34,173 bases of DNA from Oscillibacter sp. (GTDB lineage: Bacteria; Bacillota; Clostridia; Oscillospirales; Oscillospiraceae), in contig JAGBDS010000048.1 of NCBI GenBank assembly GCA_017937405.1, forward strand, positions 1 through 34,173, in the 5' to 3' direction. A program made the position numbers and the translations under genes. Of the stretch, positions 33,831 to 34,173 are shown piece after piece. How positions within the stretch are numbered: position 1 is the stretch's first letter; every line of letters begins with the position of its first letter. A model generated the notes under the pieces. The model ran no database searches and was not told where the DNA came from. It saw only the letters and a list, made by a program, of their open reading frames with translations.

Positions 33831-33998
33831 ATGGGCGAAGCGGTTTTGGTAAATCGAAAAAAATTCGTGTCTTCTCTGGCAAATGAACTGGTAGAGCCAT
33901 TTAATGAGCTTTCGAAAAAGACCCGCATCAATAAAAGCCGACTTCTGGACGAAGCTATCGAGGACCTGCTGAAAAAGTATGAAGAAAAGGGCGGTTGA
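33831..33998 (+). CDS. Ribbon-helix-helix (CopG-like) small regulator
   Basis: Predicted 55-residue protein. The N-terminal part (about 5-16, VLVNRKKFVSSL) would form the DNA-contacting ribbon. The helices ELVEPFNELSKKTRI and KSRLLDEAIEDLLKKYEE follow the RHH pattern, with the turn N-K-S-R-L typical of CopG/Arc-like proteins. GGAGG (33820-33824) six bases before ATG 33831 supports the start. It has its own promoter and a small terminator that overlaps its stop codon. The A+T-rich composition differs from most of the window. Such proteins act as dimers on tandem repeats, like those over its own promoter. It could be an antitoxin-type or plasmid/element regulator, but no toxin gene is adjacent inside the window. 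Confidence 0.82.
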   Translation: MGEAVLVNRKKFVSSLANELVEPFNELSKKTRINKSRLLDEAIEDLLKKYEEKGG

Positions 33999-34006
33999 CG
34001 CCCTTT
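33986..34006 (+). terminator. Terminator of the RHH gene
   Basis: An 8-bp stem (AAAGGGCG with CGCCCTTT, loop GTTGA) overlaps the stop codon of the RHH gene and is followed after six bases by ATTTTTT. Confidence 0.65.
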
Positions 34007-34038
34007 CTACATTTTTTGCAGAAAAGTGAAATTAGGGC

Positions 34039-34066
34039 TTGACTTTACCGCTTTGTCTGCTATAAT
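34039..34066 (+). promoter_or_regulatory. Promoter of the tRNA-Ser gene
   Basis: -35 TTGACT (34039-34044), 16 bp, perfect -10 TATAAT (34061-34066). The start point would be near 34073, about 54 bases before the mature tRNA. Confidence 0.8.
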
Positions 34067-34126
34067 GATAACGCTGTCTCTGAACAGCAGTTACAAATGA
34101 ATCCACCTTGAATGCTTGACAGCTAT

Positions 34127-34173
34127 GGAGAAGTCGCCTAGTTGGTCGAGGGCGCATGATTGGAAATCATGTA
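34127..34173 (+). tRNA. tRNA-Ser (anticodon GGA), 3' part outside window
   Basis: The 5' part of a tRNA: acceptor strand GGAGAAG, a D arm beginning GCCTAGTTGG, and an anticodon arm with stem CATGA/TCATG around the loop TTGGAAA, giving anticodon GGA (reads UCC/UCU serine codons). The GGAG start and D arm suit a class II serine tRNA. The window ends at the start of the long variable arm, so the rest cannot be checked. Confidence 0.92.

Overview
The window looks like chromosomal DNA from a G+C-rich anaerobic Firmicute, most likely Oscillospiraceae (the Oscillibacter / Flavonifractor / Lawsonibacter neighbourhood). This is inferred from the visibly G+C-rich codon use, strong AGGAGG-type ribosome binding sites, a stand-alone formate-tetrahydrofolate ligase, a DUF1576 membrane protein and Clostridia-type lipid glycosyltransferases. 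No database search was possible.

Left part (1-7772). The 3' part of asnS ends at a strong terminator. A visibly A+T-richer pair follows, an HxlR-type regulator divergent from a radical SAM enzyme, with a palindromic operator candidate between them. Next comes fhs, then about 770 bp without a gene, filled with palindromes and bracketed by two related inverted elements. After that, on the minus strand, lie pyruvate kinase and a HIT hydrolase.

Centre (7773-21152). A minus-strand branched-chain amino acid-type ABC importer operon reads livK-livH-livM-livG-livF and ends with a cytidylate-kinase-like gene. It has a near-consensus promoter and a hairpin in its leader. Divergent from it is a DUF1576 membrane protein with a clear internal duplication. 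It is followed by an overlapping pair: an MMPL/RND-type transporter and a 1144-residue membrane-anchored surface protein with GLUG repeats split by a roughly 400-residue helical segment.

Right part (21189-34173), mostly minus strand. It holds a lipid-glycosylation operon (GT4, TVP38/TMEM64 protein, GT4), an ECF sigma/anti-sigma pair, and a two-gene unit of a TetM-like ribosomal GTPase fused to a Rae1/YacP-type NYN nuclease plus an LspA-like protein. A MarR-controlled heterodimeric ABC exporter, an HGSNAT-like membrane acyltransferase, a small helical protein divergent from a ribbon-helix-helix regulator, and a cut-off tRNA-Ser(GGA) complete the window.

The most intriguing object is the GTPase-NYN fusion at 25994-28630. 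It joins a factor family that enters the ribosomal A site to a nuclease family known to cleave mRNA in the A site. The MMPL/GLUG pair and the palindrome-bracketed non-coding segment are also worth attention. Most long reading frames opposite the genes are shadows caused by the high G+C content.
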